Assembly (NCBI GenBank): GCA_002356455.1
Contig: AP017968.1
Coordinates: forward strand, 62,001 to 126,000
From: Fusobacterium varium
Lineage (GTDB): Bacteria; Fusobacteriota; Fusobacteriia; Fusobacteriales; Fusobacteriaceae
Direction: 5' to 3'
DNA length: 64,000 nt
This document shows positions 52,815 to 60,856 of this stretch, in pieces; the first letter of the stretch is position 1, and each line of letters starts with the position of its first letter. The position numbers were made by a program, and so were the translations under genes. The notes under the pieces are model-generated. The model saw only the letters and a program-made list of their open reading frames with translations, searched no databases and was not told the origin of the DNA.

Positions 52815-53477
52815 TTACCAGTTTATTATTAAAGGTAAATCAGGTCTAAAATCTTTTTCTTTTTTGTATGCTCCTTTGTCAAAAGTAAGTTTGAGATAAT
52901 TTTCATTGTCTTTTATTAAAAGAAGATTATCTATATTATTTATTATTTTAGCTGCTTCAGAAAATTCATTTTTCTGGTTAATATATACTTCTATATTAGT
53001 TACTTCTTTCAATGGAAGTTTATGTTTCATATTTTCTTTATTTTCTATAGGATATTTATCCTGCCTTTCAACGAAAGAAAGATAAAAAAACATAGGTTCA
53101 CTAAGAGGAGTATTATCAGCAACCTGTATTTTTAAAAAATTAGGAAGGTATAAAGGATGATAATCCCATACAGGAAAAGTAACTTTTATATTTTTTTCTT
53201 TTGTAGGCCTGAGTCCAATTCCAAAAGGGGATATATTTGCATCGAATTTACTGCATCTTTCAAAAAGTCTCATAGGTTTAGTAAGGGCACTCTTTACTTC
53301 ATCTAAGTTTTCTATCCATAATAATTCAAGCATAAAATTATGAAAGAAAAATCTTCTATTAGCAGTTCCCTGCCCAGGATGAGTATTTGAAGTTCCTTCT
53401 GTCAAACCAAATTCTTTTAATAATCCACCAGCAGGTGCTTTGTAATCGGTACAAATATAGATATGGTCAACTTCCAT
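52815..53477 (-). CDS. VOC/glyoxalase-like protein
   Basis: A 220-residue protein of the glyoxalase-like (VOC) group. It starts MEVDHIYICTDYKAPAG, with a metal-ligand-type His, and continues with NRRFFFHNFMLELLWI, which holds a second candidate ligand (Glu). The C-terminal half is less conserved. Such proteins form small metal-dependent lyases, dioxygenases or binding proteins, and the reaction here is unknown. SD GGAGG precedes the start. It is 15 bp after the DUF2271 gene on the same strand, so the two form a unit. Confidence 0.75.
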   Translation of the reverse strand: MEVDHIYICTDYKAPAGGLLKEFGLTEGTSNTHPGQGTANRRFFFHNFMLELLWIENLDEVKSALTKPMRLFERCSKFDANISPFGIGLRPTKEKNIKVTFPVWDYHPLYLPNFLKIQVADNTPLSEPMFFYLSFVERQDKYPIENKENMKHKLPLKEVTNIEVYINQKNEFSEAAKIINNIDNLLLIKDNENYLKLTFDKGAYKKEKDFRPDLPLIINW

Positions 53478-53492
53478 TCCTGTTACCTCCTT

Positions 53493-54038
53493 TTATTTTA
53501 CTTCAGCACTTAAATCTGTTATCATTTTGCTATTGAGTGCTTCTCTTGTAAAATCCTCTATAAATGGTCCAACTATATATGAATGTTCTCCTAAGGTAAC
53601 AGTTCCGCTAAAGAGAATTTTATCCTTCCAATGGGTACTTCCCTCGACAAAAAATCTATATGTTCCATCTGAAACAGGATTTTCGTTTTGATCAGTACAA
53701 TCCCAAAGATATGTAAGAAAACTGCTTTTAGGAGTAGCTCCAGAAATGGAGTCTATCTTTTCTTTAGAATAATTCTTTACATTTGAACGTTCTACCCAAG
53801 TTGAGAGGGCTTCTTTTCTCTTTGAATAACCATCAACAGCAGTAAATCTTGTAACAAAGATATTTTTTATCAATTCTCCATTTTCATTTTCAATCCATAT
53901 AGCAAATTGGTTTGAAGCAAGTTTAAATTGTTTTTCATATTTAAAGGAGATAAGAACTTTTTTTTGTTGAATATTTTCAGAAAAAATATTAGTAAAAATA
54001 AATAAAAAAGCTAATATAAAAAACAATTTTAAATTCAT
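53493..54038 (-). CDS. Exported DUF2271 protein
   Basis: A 181-residue protein with a signal peptide (LKLFFILAFLFIFTNIFS). The DUF2271 core is clear: FAIWIENENGELIKNIFVTRF, STWVERS, IDSISGATPKSSFLTYLWDCTDQN and DGTYRFFVEG. Periplasmic DUF2271 proteins often accompany flavin or ferric-reductase-like FMN proteins, but none is adjacent here. SD AGGAG is 8 nt before the ATG. It leads the VOC gene in a short operon. Confidence 0.86.
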   Translation of the reverse strand: MNLKLFFILAFLFIFTNIFSENIQQKKVLISFKYEKQFKLASNQFAIWIENENGELIKNIFVTRFTAVDGYSKRKEALSTWVERSNVKNYSKEKIDSISGATPKSSFLTYLWDCTDQNENPVSDGTYRFFVEGSTHWKDKILFSGTVTLGEHSYIVGPFIEDFTREALNSKMITDLSAEVK

Positions 54039-54127
54039 TGAGTATCTCCTTTTTATGTAAGTATTCTTAATTGTATATTAAAGTATATACTGTATAAAAA
54101 TATTTTACAAACTATTTTTAAATAAAA

Positions 54128-54154
54128 AAATGCCTCATAATTTATGAGACATTT
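54128..54154 (-). terminator. Terminator after the cysteine desulfidase gene
   Basis: On the minus strand AAATGTCTCATAA pairs with TTATGAGGCATTT (one U-G wobble) and is followed by a run of T. It follows the stop at 54176. Confidence 0.78.
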
Positions 54155-54175
54155 CTCTTATTAAATTTAAATTAA

Positions 54176-55465
54176 TTATTTGTTTTTTATCATGATATCA
54201 AGGATAACATCATCAGTTATTTTCATACCAACTTGTCCAAGAGTTCCTACATTTTTAATAGTAGCCTCAATATTTCTTCCAACAATTCCTTCACCAAATT
54301 CAAATTTTCTATTTTTGCTTGAAGCATAATAACCATCAAATGCAGCAGCAACACCACTTGCTATTTTAGTAGCACAAGAACTCTTTGCTCCATCACATAC
54401 TACTCCAGAAAGAGTTGCAAGAGTTGTTTCAATAGCAGAATCTATTTGAGCTGGAGAGAATCCAGAAAGGAAAGATATAGCTCCTGCTACTCCTCCGCTT
54501 GCACATACAGCTCCACAGTAAGCAGATAATCTTCCTATATTGCTTTTAATATGTATAGTTGTCATATGAGAGAAGAAAAGACCTCTGATTAATTGTTCAT
54601 ATGGAATATTTTTCAATTCACAGAATTTTATAACAGGAAGAGAACAAGTCATTCCTTGGTTTCCACTTCCACTTGTAGTCATAACAGGAAGAGAACAACC
54701 ATTCATTCTAGCATCACTTCCAGCACTGGCAAAACTTGCCATATTGTTTCTTAAATCATTTCCATAAACTCCTTCTTCCATACCTTCTTTCATTAATTTA
54801 CCAATAGAAAGACCATAATAGTTTGAAAGACCTTCTTTAGCTATAGCAGTATTGTAATCTATAACCTGTTTGAAGATTGGCTCTATGAGAGAAAGCTCAA
54901 TATTTTTAGCTAAATCATGGATAAGTTCTACACTAAGAAAAGTTCTGTCAGTCATAACATCTGCTGAAGTACAGTCATCACAAAGACAACCTTTTACCTC
55001 TTCTCCATTTTTTGTAATTTTTGTGATATTAGTATGATAATTTTGAATTTCAACAGAAGCAGAATCATTTCCATAAGTACCTTCTAATCTAATGTAAAGT
55101 TTTACATCACTATCATTAAGAAAAACATTTATTCTATTTTCATCAAGATATTTTTGAACTTCAGGAAGACGGGCAGTATCAACATGAGATATTACCATAA
55201 GTTCTCTTTCACATTGTCCTAAAATTGCTCCCATAGCAACAGAAGCCTCTATTCCTACCATTCCATTAGAATTAGGAATTTTTACACTTTTAACATTTTT
55301 TACAATATTTCCAGAAAGATAAGCATTTATTTTTTCAGGTATATTTCCTAATACACTTGTAAGTTTGCTAGCTGCGTAAGCTATTGCTATTGGTTCAGTA
55401 CAACCTTCAGCAGGAACTATTTCCTCTGCTAAAATACTCATTATTTTTTCAATTGTTTTTTCCAT
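54176..55465 (-). CDS. L-cysteine desulfidase family protein (UPF0597/CyuA-like)
   Basis: A 429-residue enzyme of the UPF0597 family: PAEGCTEPIAIAYAASKL at the N-terminus, GNDLRNNMASFASAGSDARMNG in the middle, then SGSGNQGMTCSLPV, LSAYCGAVCASGGVAGA and GVVCDGAKSSCATKIASG. The conserved Cys residues fit an iron-sulfur site. CyuA-type enzymes break L-cysteine to pyruvate, ammonia and sulfide, a known fermentative route in gut anaerobes. SD GGAGG precedes the start. Together with the serine ammonia-lyase it fits amino-acid fermentation. Its own promoter region lies at 55466-55610. Confidence 0.9.
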   Translation of the reverse strand: MEKTIEKIMSILAEEIVPAEGCTEPIAIAYAASKLTSVLGNIPEKINAYLSGNIVKNVKSVKIPNSNGMVGIEASVAMGAILGQCERELMVISHVDTARLPEVQKYLDENRINVFLNDSDVKLYIRLEGTYGNDSASVEIQNYHTNITKITKNGEEVKGCLCDDCTSADVMTDRTFLSVELIHDLAKNIELSLIEPIFKQVIDYNTAIAKEGLSNYYGLSIGKLMKEGMEEGVYGNDLRNNMASFASAGSDARMNGCSLPVMTTSGSGNQGMTCSLPVIKFCELKNIPYEQLIRGLFFSHMTTIHIKSNIGRLSAYCGAVCASGGVAGAISFLSGFSPAQIDSAIETTLATLSGVVCDGAKSSCATKIASGVAAAFDGYYASSKNRKFEFGEGIVGRNIEATIKNVGTLGQVGMKITDDVILDIMIKNK

Positions 55466-55656
55466 GATTTTTTCCTCCCATGATAATTTTAAATTTAATT
55501 AAAATAATATATCCTAAGTTTAATTTATATATATCTAACTTTGCTTCCTACTTTTAAATTAGGCAGACTTTTCTCACTATCATAATAAGCAAAAATTATG
55601 CCAATAAAAAAATCTCTCAATTAGTATTATAGCTATAAAATGAGAGAATTTTATTT

Positions 55657-55741
55657 TTTTCAAAATGAAAAAATTTTCAAAATGAAAATAAAATATATGC
55701 ATTTTTTTCATTTTGAAAAAAATAAAAAATGAGAGTATAAT
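55657..55741 (+). promoter_or_regulatory. Promoter with three exact 15-nt operator-like repeats
   Basis: TTGAAA (55713-55718) and TATAAT (55736-55741) are 17 bp apart, a near-consensus promoter. TTTTCAAAATGAAAA occurs exactly at 55657-55671 and 55674-55688, and its exact complement TTTTCATTTTGAAAA at 55705-55719, covering the -35. AAAATGAGAG is also repeated, at 55637-55646 and in the spacer at 55726-55735. The layout suggests a multi-site repressor. Confidence 0.6.
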
Positions 55742-55769
55742 AACTACATTAGAAAAAAGGAGGAATAAA

Positions 55770-56231
55770 ATGAAAGAAAAAATTTTAGAGAGTATATGGG
55801 GAGCTATTTATTTAACAGTTTTAATTTTGCCATTATTTTGTTTTGCAGGAAATGTTGTAATTATATTAATAGATGAATTAAAATTTACAAAAATTTTAAG
55901 AGTAACAAGGATAAAAAATTTATTGTTTATTCTTAATTATAATAGATCAAAAGCTGTAAAGAATACTATAATTTATTATGGATTCTTTATATGTATGTTT
56001 TTTTATTTGATGATTTGTTTAAAGATGAAGAGCTATCCTTATATTGCAATTATTGAATTTATTTGGATTAATTCTAAAATATTATATAAAATTTTTCCTG
56101 ATATTGATAAAAAAGTAATACAATTAATTTTATTAGTATCATTAATAGTATTAATAATATTAGGAACAGGAAGTTCTAATACAGGAGAAATATTAAAGTT
56201 ATTTTTTGAATCTTTAAAAATAATAAAATAG
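55770..56231 (+). CDS. Small membrane protein of unknown function
   Basis: A 153-residue protein with three predicted membrane segments: around residues 10-32 (TVLILPLFCFAGNVVIILI), ~65-85 and ~118-138 (IQLILLVSLIVLIIL). It has Lys-rich loops between them. I recognise no family. The frame opens earlier (55713), but that lies inside the promoter; AAGGAGG is 6 nt before the ATG at 55770. An IS1182 copy starts 7 bp after its stop, so its own terminator has been disrupted or replaced by the IS end. Strong, apparently regulated transcription argues for a real function. Confidence 0.65.
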   Translation: MKEKILESIWGAIYLTVLILPLFCFAGNVVIILIDELKFTKILRVTRIKNLLFILNYNRSKAVKNTIIYYGFFICMFFYLMICLKMKSYPYIAIIEFIWINSKILYKIFPDIDKKVIQLILLVSLIVLIILGTGSSNTGEILKLFFESLKIIK

Positions 56232-56238
56232 AAAAAAA

Positions 56239-58008
56239 GGGGCTGTTGCAAATTAGTGATTGATAAACTAATTTGTGCAGCCTCTCTTATTTTTCATAAA
56301 AAAATAGAAATCTATTTTATAGATTTCTGCTAATTTATATTTTTATATTTATTTTTAAGTATCAAAAAAAGAAGTAGATGATTTTTTATTTATCTAAGCT
56401 ACTTTTAATGAGTGAAGTGTTGTTCCTAAGCGATTATTTATATTTCTGCTTAGATATCTGTTGAAGTTGTAAGCGATACAAAACAAACATATTTCTCTTA
56501 AAACACTTTTTTTACTTCGAACTTTTAATTTTCGCAATTTCATATCTTCTTTCAAAACTGCAAAAGCACCTTCTACTTGAATACTTCTGTTCATTCTTAA
56601 TTGTTTTCCATAATTGCTTGATACATTCTCTTTTGATTTATATGATAAAATTCTAAATCTTGCATTGTACTTAATTTTTTTGTTAGTTTCAGGATTCCAA
56701 AAATATTGAACTGTATTATTTTTATTAGAGTATAGAAATACTAATTCTAATCCGTCTTTTCTAAATAGCTTATTTTCAGAATTATTATATATTAAATTTT
56801 CTACTCTGTTTAAATCATTTTTAAACTTTCTGGTTTTAGCTTTTTCAAAATATATTGGTTTTATATATGAAGTATAGCTCATTTTTTCCAAATATTCATA
56901 ATTTAAAATACTTTCATATCCTGCATCAGCTACAATATTTTTAACTTCTAAATTTTGAGATGAAATTTTCTCTAAAAATGGAATCAAAGTTTTAGAATCA
57001 GAAGGGTTAGAAAAAATTTCATATGAAGAAATATATTCACTAATCACTCCTATTTGTAGATTATATCCAGGTTTTAATTGACCATTTCTCATATGGTCAT
57101 CTTTCATTCTCATAAAAGTAGCATCTATATCAGTTTTTGAATAGCTATTTCTACCATTAAGATTTTTAAAATGATTAGAATATTTTTGATACTTTTCTAA
57201 GTATTCTGCGCATAATTCTAAATACTTTTGCTCTTTAGATTTTCTCTTTCCTCTACCTTTGACTATTTGAAAATTCAAATTAGAAAGATATGAATATATT
57301 TCAAGGAAGTTGTCATATTGTAAGTTGAAATCATCATTAAAATTTGAAATTAATTCAAGAATTTTTTCATCTAATCTAGTTCTATATTTCTCAATAGATT
57401 TTTTCCAAACAAATGTATATTTATTAGCATATGCTTCAATTTTAGTGCCATCAATATATATTGTTTCAGTGGAAATATTTTCCATTTCAAAAATTTTTTC
57501 AACGAATTGTTCAAATAGATCTGGAAGAATATCTTCAGTTTTTACTAAGAATCTAGAAATAGTAGAGTGATCAGGAATTTTAGAATCTTGTAAAAGAAAC
57601 CTAAATTTAATATTTTCATGGCAAGCCATTTCTATATCTCTAGTAGAAGTTAAATTGCGCGAATAGGCATAAACAATGATAGAAAACATCTGATAGGATG
57701 TACCTTTGTTTTGTAAGAAAATACTTGCATTAAACTACTAAAATCTAATCCCTCCAATATTGAGCTAAGTTTTCTTACAGGATCATTATCAGAAATTTCA
57801 TATTGTAAAAAGTTAAAAAGTTTAGGTTGATTTAATTGAAAAAAAATGTTATTATTAGTTGGTTTTTGCATAGGTATATTATATTAGAAATTTGAAAAAA
57901 TTTTTAGTATTTTATACCTTTTTTTATTTTAAAAGAAAAAGCTGACAAGAAGAAAACTTCAAGTCAGATTTTTGGGTAATTGGGCTGTTTTAAATTTGCA
58001 ACAGCCCC
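56239..58008 (-). mobile_element. IS1182-type insertion sequence, copy 2 (transposase frameshifted)
   Basis: This 1,770-bp copy, in reverse orientation to copy 1, has the same terminal GGGGCTGTTGCAAATT repeats. Its ends lie 7 bp from the stop of the membrane-protein gene (plus) and 7 bp from the stop of the ABC-F gene (minus). Flanks are an A-tract on the left and a T-tract on the right, with no obvious direct duplication. The sequence is very close to copy 1, with several amino-acid differences and one lost base in the transposase gene. Confidence 0.9.
56394..57871 (-). pseudogene. IS1182-family transposase, disrupted by a 1-nt deletion
   Basis: Compared with copy 1, one A is missing in the CCTATCAGAATG segment (here CCTATCAGATG), near 57690. 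This splits the gene into a 73-codon N-terminal frame from 57871 and a 431-codon frame from an internal ATG (57689) starting MFSIIVYAYSRNL. The larger product keeps all putative catalytic residues but lacks the N-terminal ~62 residues. Point differences such as ISNYEYLEKMDY versus ILNYEYLEKMSY show it has been diverging from copy 1. Confidence 0.9.
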
Positions 58009-58015
58009 TTTTTAG

Positions 58016-59569
58016 TTATACTATCTTAGTTGTCCAGTCTTCTACATTCCATATATCAGTGACTACATCCATATAAAAATCAGGTTCATGACTTACTAAA
58101 AGTACAGTTCCTTTAAATTCTTTTATAGCTTTTTTCAATTCTTCTTTAGCATCTATATCCAGATGATTAGTAGGCTCATCCATTACCAATAGATTTATAT
58201 CTCTAAGCATCAGCTTACATATTCGAACTTTTGCATTTTCTCCTCCAGAAAGTACCTGCATCTGACTTGTAATATGATCAGTAGTCAGCCCGCATCTGGC
58301 AAGAGCAGCCCTTACTTCTCTATTTGTCATACTTGGGTATTCATTCCATATTTCATCTAAAGCAGTAACATTAGTAGATTTTTCCTCCTGTTCAAAATAT
58401 CCTATTTCAAGGAATTGCCCATGTTCAACTTCTCCAGATACTGGTTTTATAATACCCAGAAGTGTTTTTAATAGAGTAGATTTTCCCAGTCCATTAACTC
58501 CTTTTATAGCTATTTTTTGGTTGCGCTCTACTGTAAAATTTAGAGGTTTTGTCAAAGGCTCATCATAACCTATTACAAGATTTACAGCAGTAATAACCTC
58601 ACGGCTTGGAGTACGAGCAGGTAAAAATTCAAATGAAGGTTTTATTTTTTCTTTAGCTATTTCAATTATATCCATTTTATCTAATTTTTTCTGACGATCT
58701 TTTGCCAGATTTGTAGTAGCTACTCTAGCTTTATTTCGTGCAATAAAATCTTTAAGATGAGCTATTTCTTTCTGCTGTTTTTTAAATGCCTGTTCTATCT
58801 GTCTTTTTTTCAATTCATACATTTCTCTGAATTGATAATAATCTCCAGAATAACGAGTAAGTACAGCGTTTTCAACATGATATATTACATTTACAACATC
58901 ATTTAAAAATGGAATATCATGAGAAACAAGAATAAAAGCATTTTCATAGTTTTGAAGAAAGTTTTTTAACCAGATAATATGGTTTTCATCAAGGAAATTG
59001 GTAGGCTCATCCAATATTAATATCATTGGATTTTCCAATAAAACTTTTGCAAGAAGTATTTTTGCTCTCTGCCCACCAGATAACTCAGAAACATCACGAT
59101 CAAGACCAATATCAACAAGTCCAAGACCACTTGCATACTCTTCTATTTTAGAGTCTAATGAATAAAAATCACCACTTTCCAATATACTTTGAATTTCTCC
59201 AGCATCTTCTATAAGAACTTCCATTTCTTCAGGGGTACAGTCAGTCATTTTATCATAAGCAGCTATCATTTCTTTTTCTAGTTCATACATATGAGAAAAA
59301 GCTGAACGAAGAATATCACGAATAGTTTTACCTTTTTCAAGGGTACTGTATTGATCAAGATATCCAGTTGTAATATGGTTGCACCAAGTTATTTTTCCCT
59401 CATCAGGAAGAAGTTTTCCAGTAATTATATTTAAAAAAGTAGTTTTTCCCTCTCCATTGGCTCCTACCAGTCCAATATGCTCTCCTTTTAGAAGACGAAA
59501 AGAGGCATCTTCAAGGATTTTCCTTGATCCAAATCCATGACTAACATTGCTTACATCTAAGATACTCAT
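58016..59569 (-). CDS. ABC-F family ATPase (ribosome-associated type)
   Basis: A 517-residue soluble protein with two ABC cassettes and no membrane domain. Cassette 1 has GANGEGKTT and LSGGQRAKI; cassette 2 has GVNGLGKST and LSGGENAKV. Walker B glutamates are present in LILDEPTNFLD and LVMDEPTNHLD, and the linker (~240-310) is a charged helical hairpin. ABC-F proteins act on the ribosome as translation factors or antibiotic-resistance factors; the subtype cannot be told by eye. The frame extends 42 codons upstream, but ATG at 59569 (MSILDVSNVSHGFG) fits the family and follows AAGGAG. Confidence 0.9.
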   Translation of the reverse strand: MSILDVSNVSHGFGSRKILEDASFRLLKGEHIGLVGANGEGKTTFLNIITGKLLPDEGKITWCNHITTGYLDQYSTLEKGKTIRDILRSAFSHMYELEKEMIAAYDKMTDCTPEEMEVLIEDAGEIQSILESGDFYSLDSKIEEYASGLGLVDIGLDRDVSELSGGQRAKILLAKVLLENPMILILDEPTNFLDENHIIWLKNFLQNYENAFILVSHDIPFLNDVVNVIYHVENAVLTRYSGDYYQFREMYELKKRQIEQAFKKQQKEIAHLKDFIARNKARVATTNLAKDRQKKLDKMDIIEIAKEKIKPSFEFLPARTPSREVITAVNLVIGYDEPLTKPLNFTVERNQKIAIKGVNGLGKSTLLKTLLGIIKPVSGEVEHGQFLEIGYFEQEEKSTNVTALDEIWNEYPSMTNREVRAALARCGLTTDHITSQMQVLSGGENAKVRICKLMLRDINLLVMDEPTNHLDIDAKEELKKAIKEFKGTVLLVSHEPDFYMDVVTDIWNVEDWTTKIV

Positions 59570-59700
59570 AAAAATTAATTTCTCCTTTATATATAAATTT
59601 TTTATTTTTAATATCAATATTATTAGTATATCAGAAAAAATATATTTGATATAGAGAAAAAAGAAAATATATGCACTATTTTTTAATTTTATCAATATAA

Positions 59701-59728
59701 AGAGAGATCCTTCACAAAGGATCTCTCT
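59701..59728 (-). terminator. Terminator downstream of the radical SAM gene
   Basis: AGAGAGATCCTT and AAGGATCTCTCT form a 12-bp perfect stem around CACA. On the minus strand it is followed by TTTATATT. It separates the maturase gene from the ABC-F leader. Confidence 0.78.
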
Positions 59729-59732
59729 ATTT

Positions 59733-60845
59733 CTATTGATTTTTTAAAATAAATTCAGCTATTTTAATAAGTTTTGAGCTATTTTTATCAAAAAAGTATG
59801 TATAGCTGGAGCAAAATCTATTTTCTAAAATTCCTTGTTCACTTATTTGCTTATGTCTTCTGCATCCACCTCGACATAATTTCAAGTATCTGCATATTTT
59901 ACATTTATCATTTGTATTTATAGAAGTTTTTAAAAACTCTTTTTCTATATCAGTTTTGAATAATTCTTCAATAGAAGTATCATTTATATTTCCAAGTCTA
60001 TATTCATCTAAGACATAAAAATCACAGGGATACATACTTCCATCTGCTTCTATGATACCATTTAAATTACAGTGTCCCACCATGTCACAAGCTTCTGGTT
60101 CCTGTCCAAGAACCATTCTTATGAGGTTATCAAAATATCTTACACTTACTTTTTTACCCGAGATGATATCTTTATACCATTCATCAAAAGTTTCGTCAAG
60201 AAATTTTCCATAGTCATTAGCAGTCAGAGAGAAATTCTCTTCTCCACCTTCAAAGCTATCTAAGCAAGGAATAAATTGGAAATATCTGAATCCATTATTT
60301 TTAAAGAAGTTATAGATAAGTCTTCCGTTTTCAGCAGCAGCCTTATTAACTACACATAAAATATTAAATTCCACTCCATATTTTGAGAAATCTTTGGCAG
60401 TTTTTAAAACTTTTCTGAAAGTTCCATTTCCTTGAGCATCAAGTCGGAATTTATCATGAATTTCTTTATTTCCATCAATTGATAAACCTATAAGATAATT
60501 ATATTTTTTAAATAATGATATCCAGTCCTTGTTTATCAGAGTACCATTTGTTTGAAGAGAAAAATTTACATTTATATTATTGATATTATATTTTTCAACA
60601 AAATTATGAAATTTTCTAAAAAAATCAATACCTGAACAAGTAGGTTCTCCACCTTGAAAAGCAAAATTAAGAGAATTTTCAGCAGTCTGAAAAGCATTTT
60701 TAACCATATTTTCAAGAGTAGTATCATTCATTATTCCATAATTTGGTATCTTCCTGTTATCTGCTACATCGTGGTAAAAGCAATATCTGCATCTAAGATT
60801 ACAGCTGCTTGAAGCAGGTTTTATTAGAAGATTTAGATTTTTCAT
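59733..60845 (-). CDS. Anaerobic sulfatase-maturase-type radical SAM enzyme
   Basis: A 370-residue radical SAM protein. The cluster motif CNLRCRYCFY (Cx3Cx2C) is near the N-terminus, with FAFQGGEPTCSG and IGLSIDGNKEIHDKFR after it. The C-terminal SPASM region supplies auxiliary-cluster Cys (CNLNGIIEADGSMYPCDF and CKICRYLKLCRGGCRRH). These enzymes oxidise a Cys or Ser of sulfatases to formylglycine. No sulfatase is encoded in the window, so the target is elsewhere. An ATG 4 codons upstream overlaps the previous stop, but GGAGG lies 5 nt before 60845. It follows the sigma54-type activator and is probably cotranscribed. Confidence 0.88.
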   Translation of the reverse strand: MKNLNLLIKPASSSCNLRCRYCFYHDVADNRKIPNYGIMNDTTLENMVKNAFQTAENSLNFAFQGGEPTCSGIDFFRKFHNFVEKYNINNINVNFSLQTNGTLINKDWISLFKKYNYLIGLSIDGNKEIHDKFRLDAQGNGTFRKVLKTAKDFSKYGVEFNILCVVNKAAAENGRLIYNFFKNNGFRYFQFIPCLDSFEGGEENFSLTANDYGKFLDETFDEWYKDIISGKKVSVRYFDNLIRMVLGQEPEACDMVGHCNLNGIIEADGSMYPCDFYVLDEYRLGNINDTSIEELFKTDIEKEFLKTSINTNDKCKICRYLKLCRGGCRRHKQISEQGILENRFCSSYTYFFDKNSSKLIKIAEFILKNQ

Positions 60846-60856
60846 AGATTCCTCCA

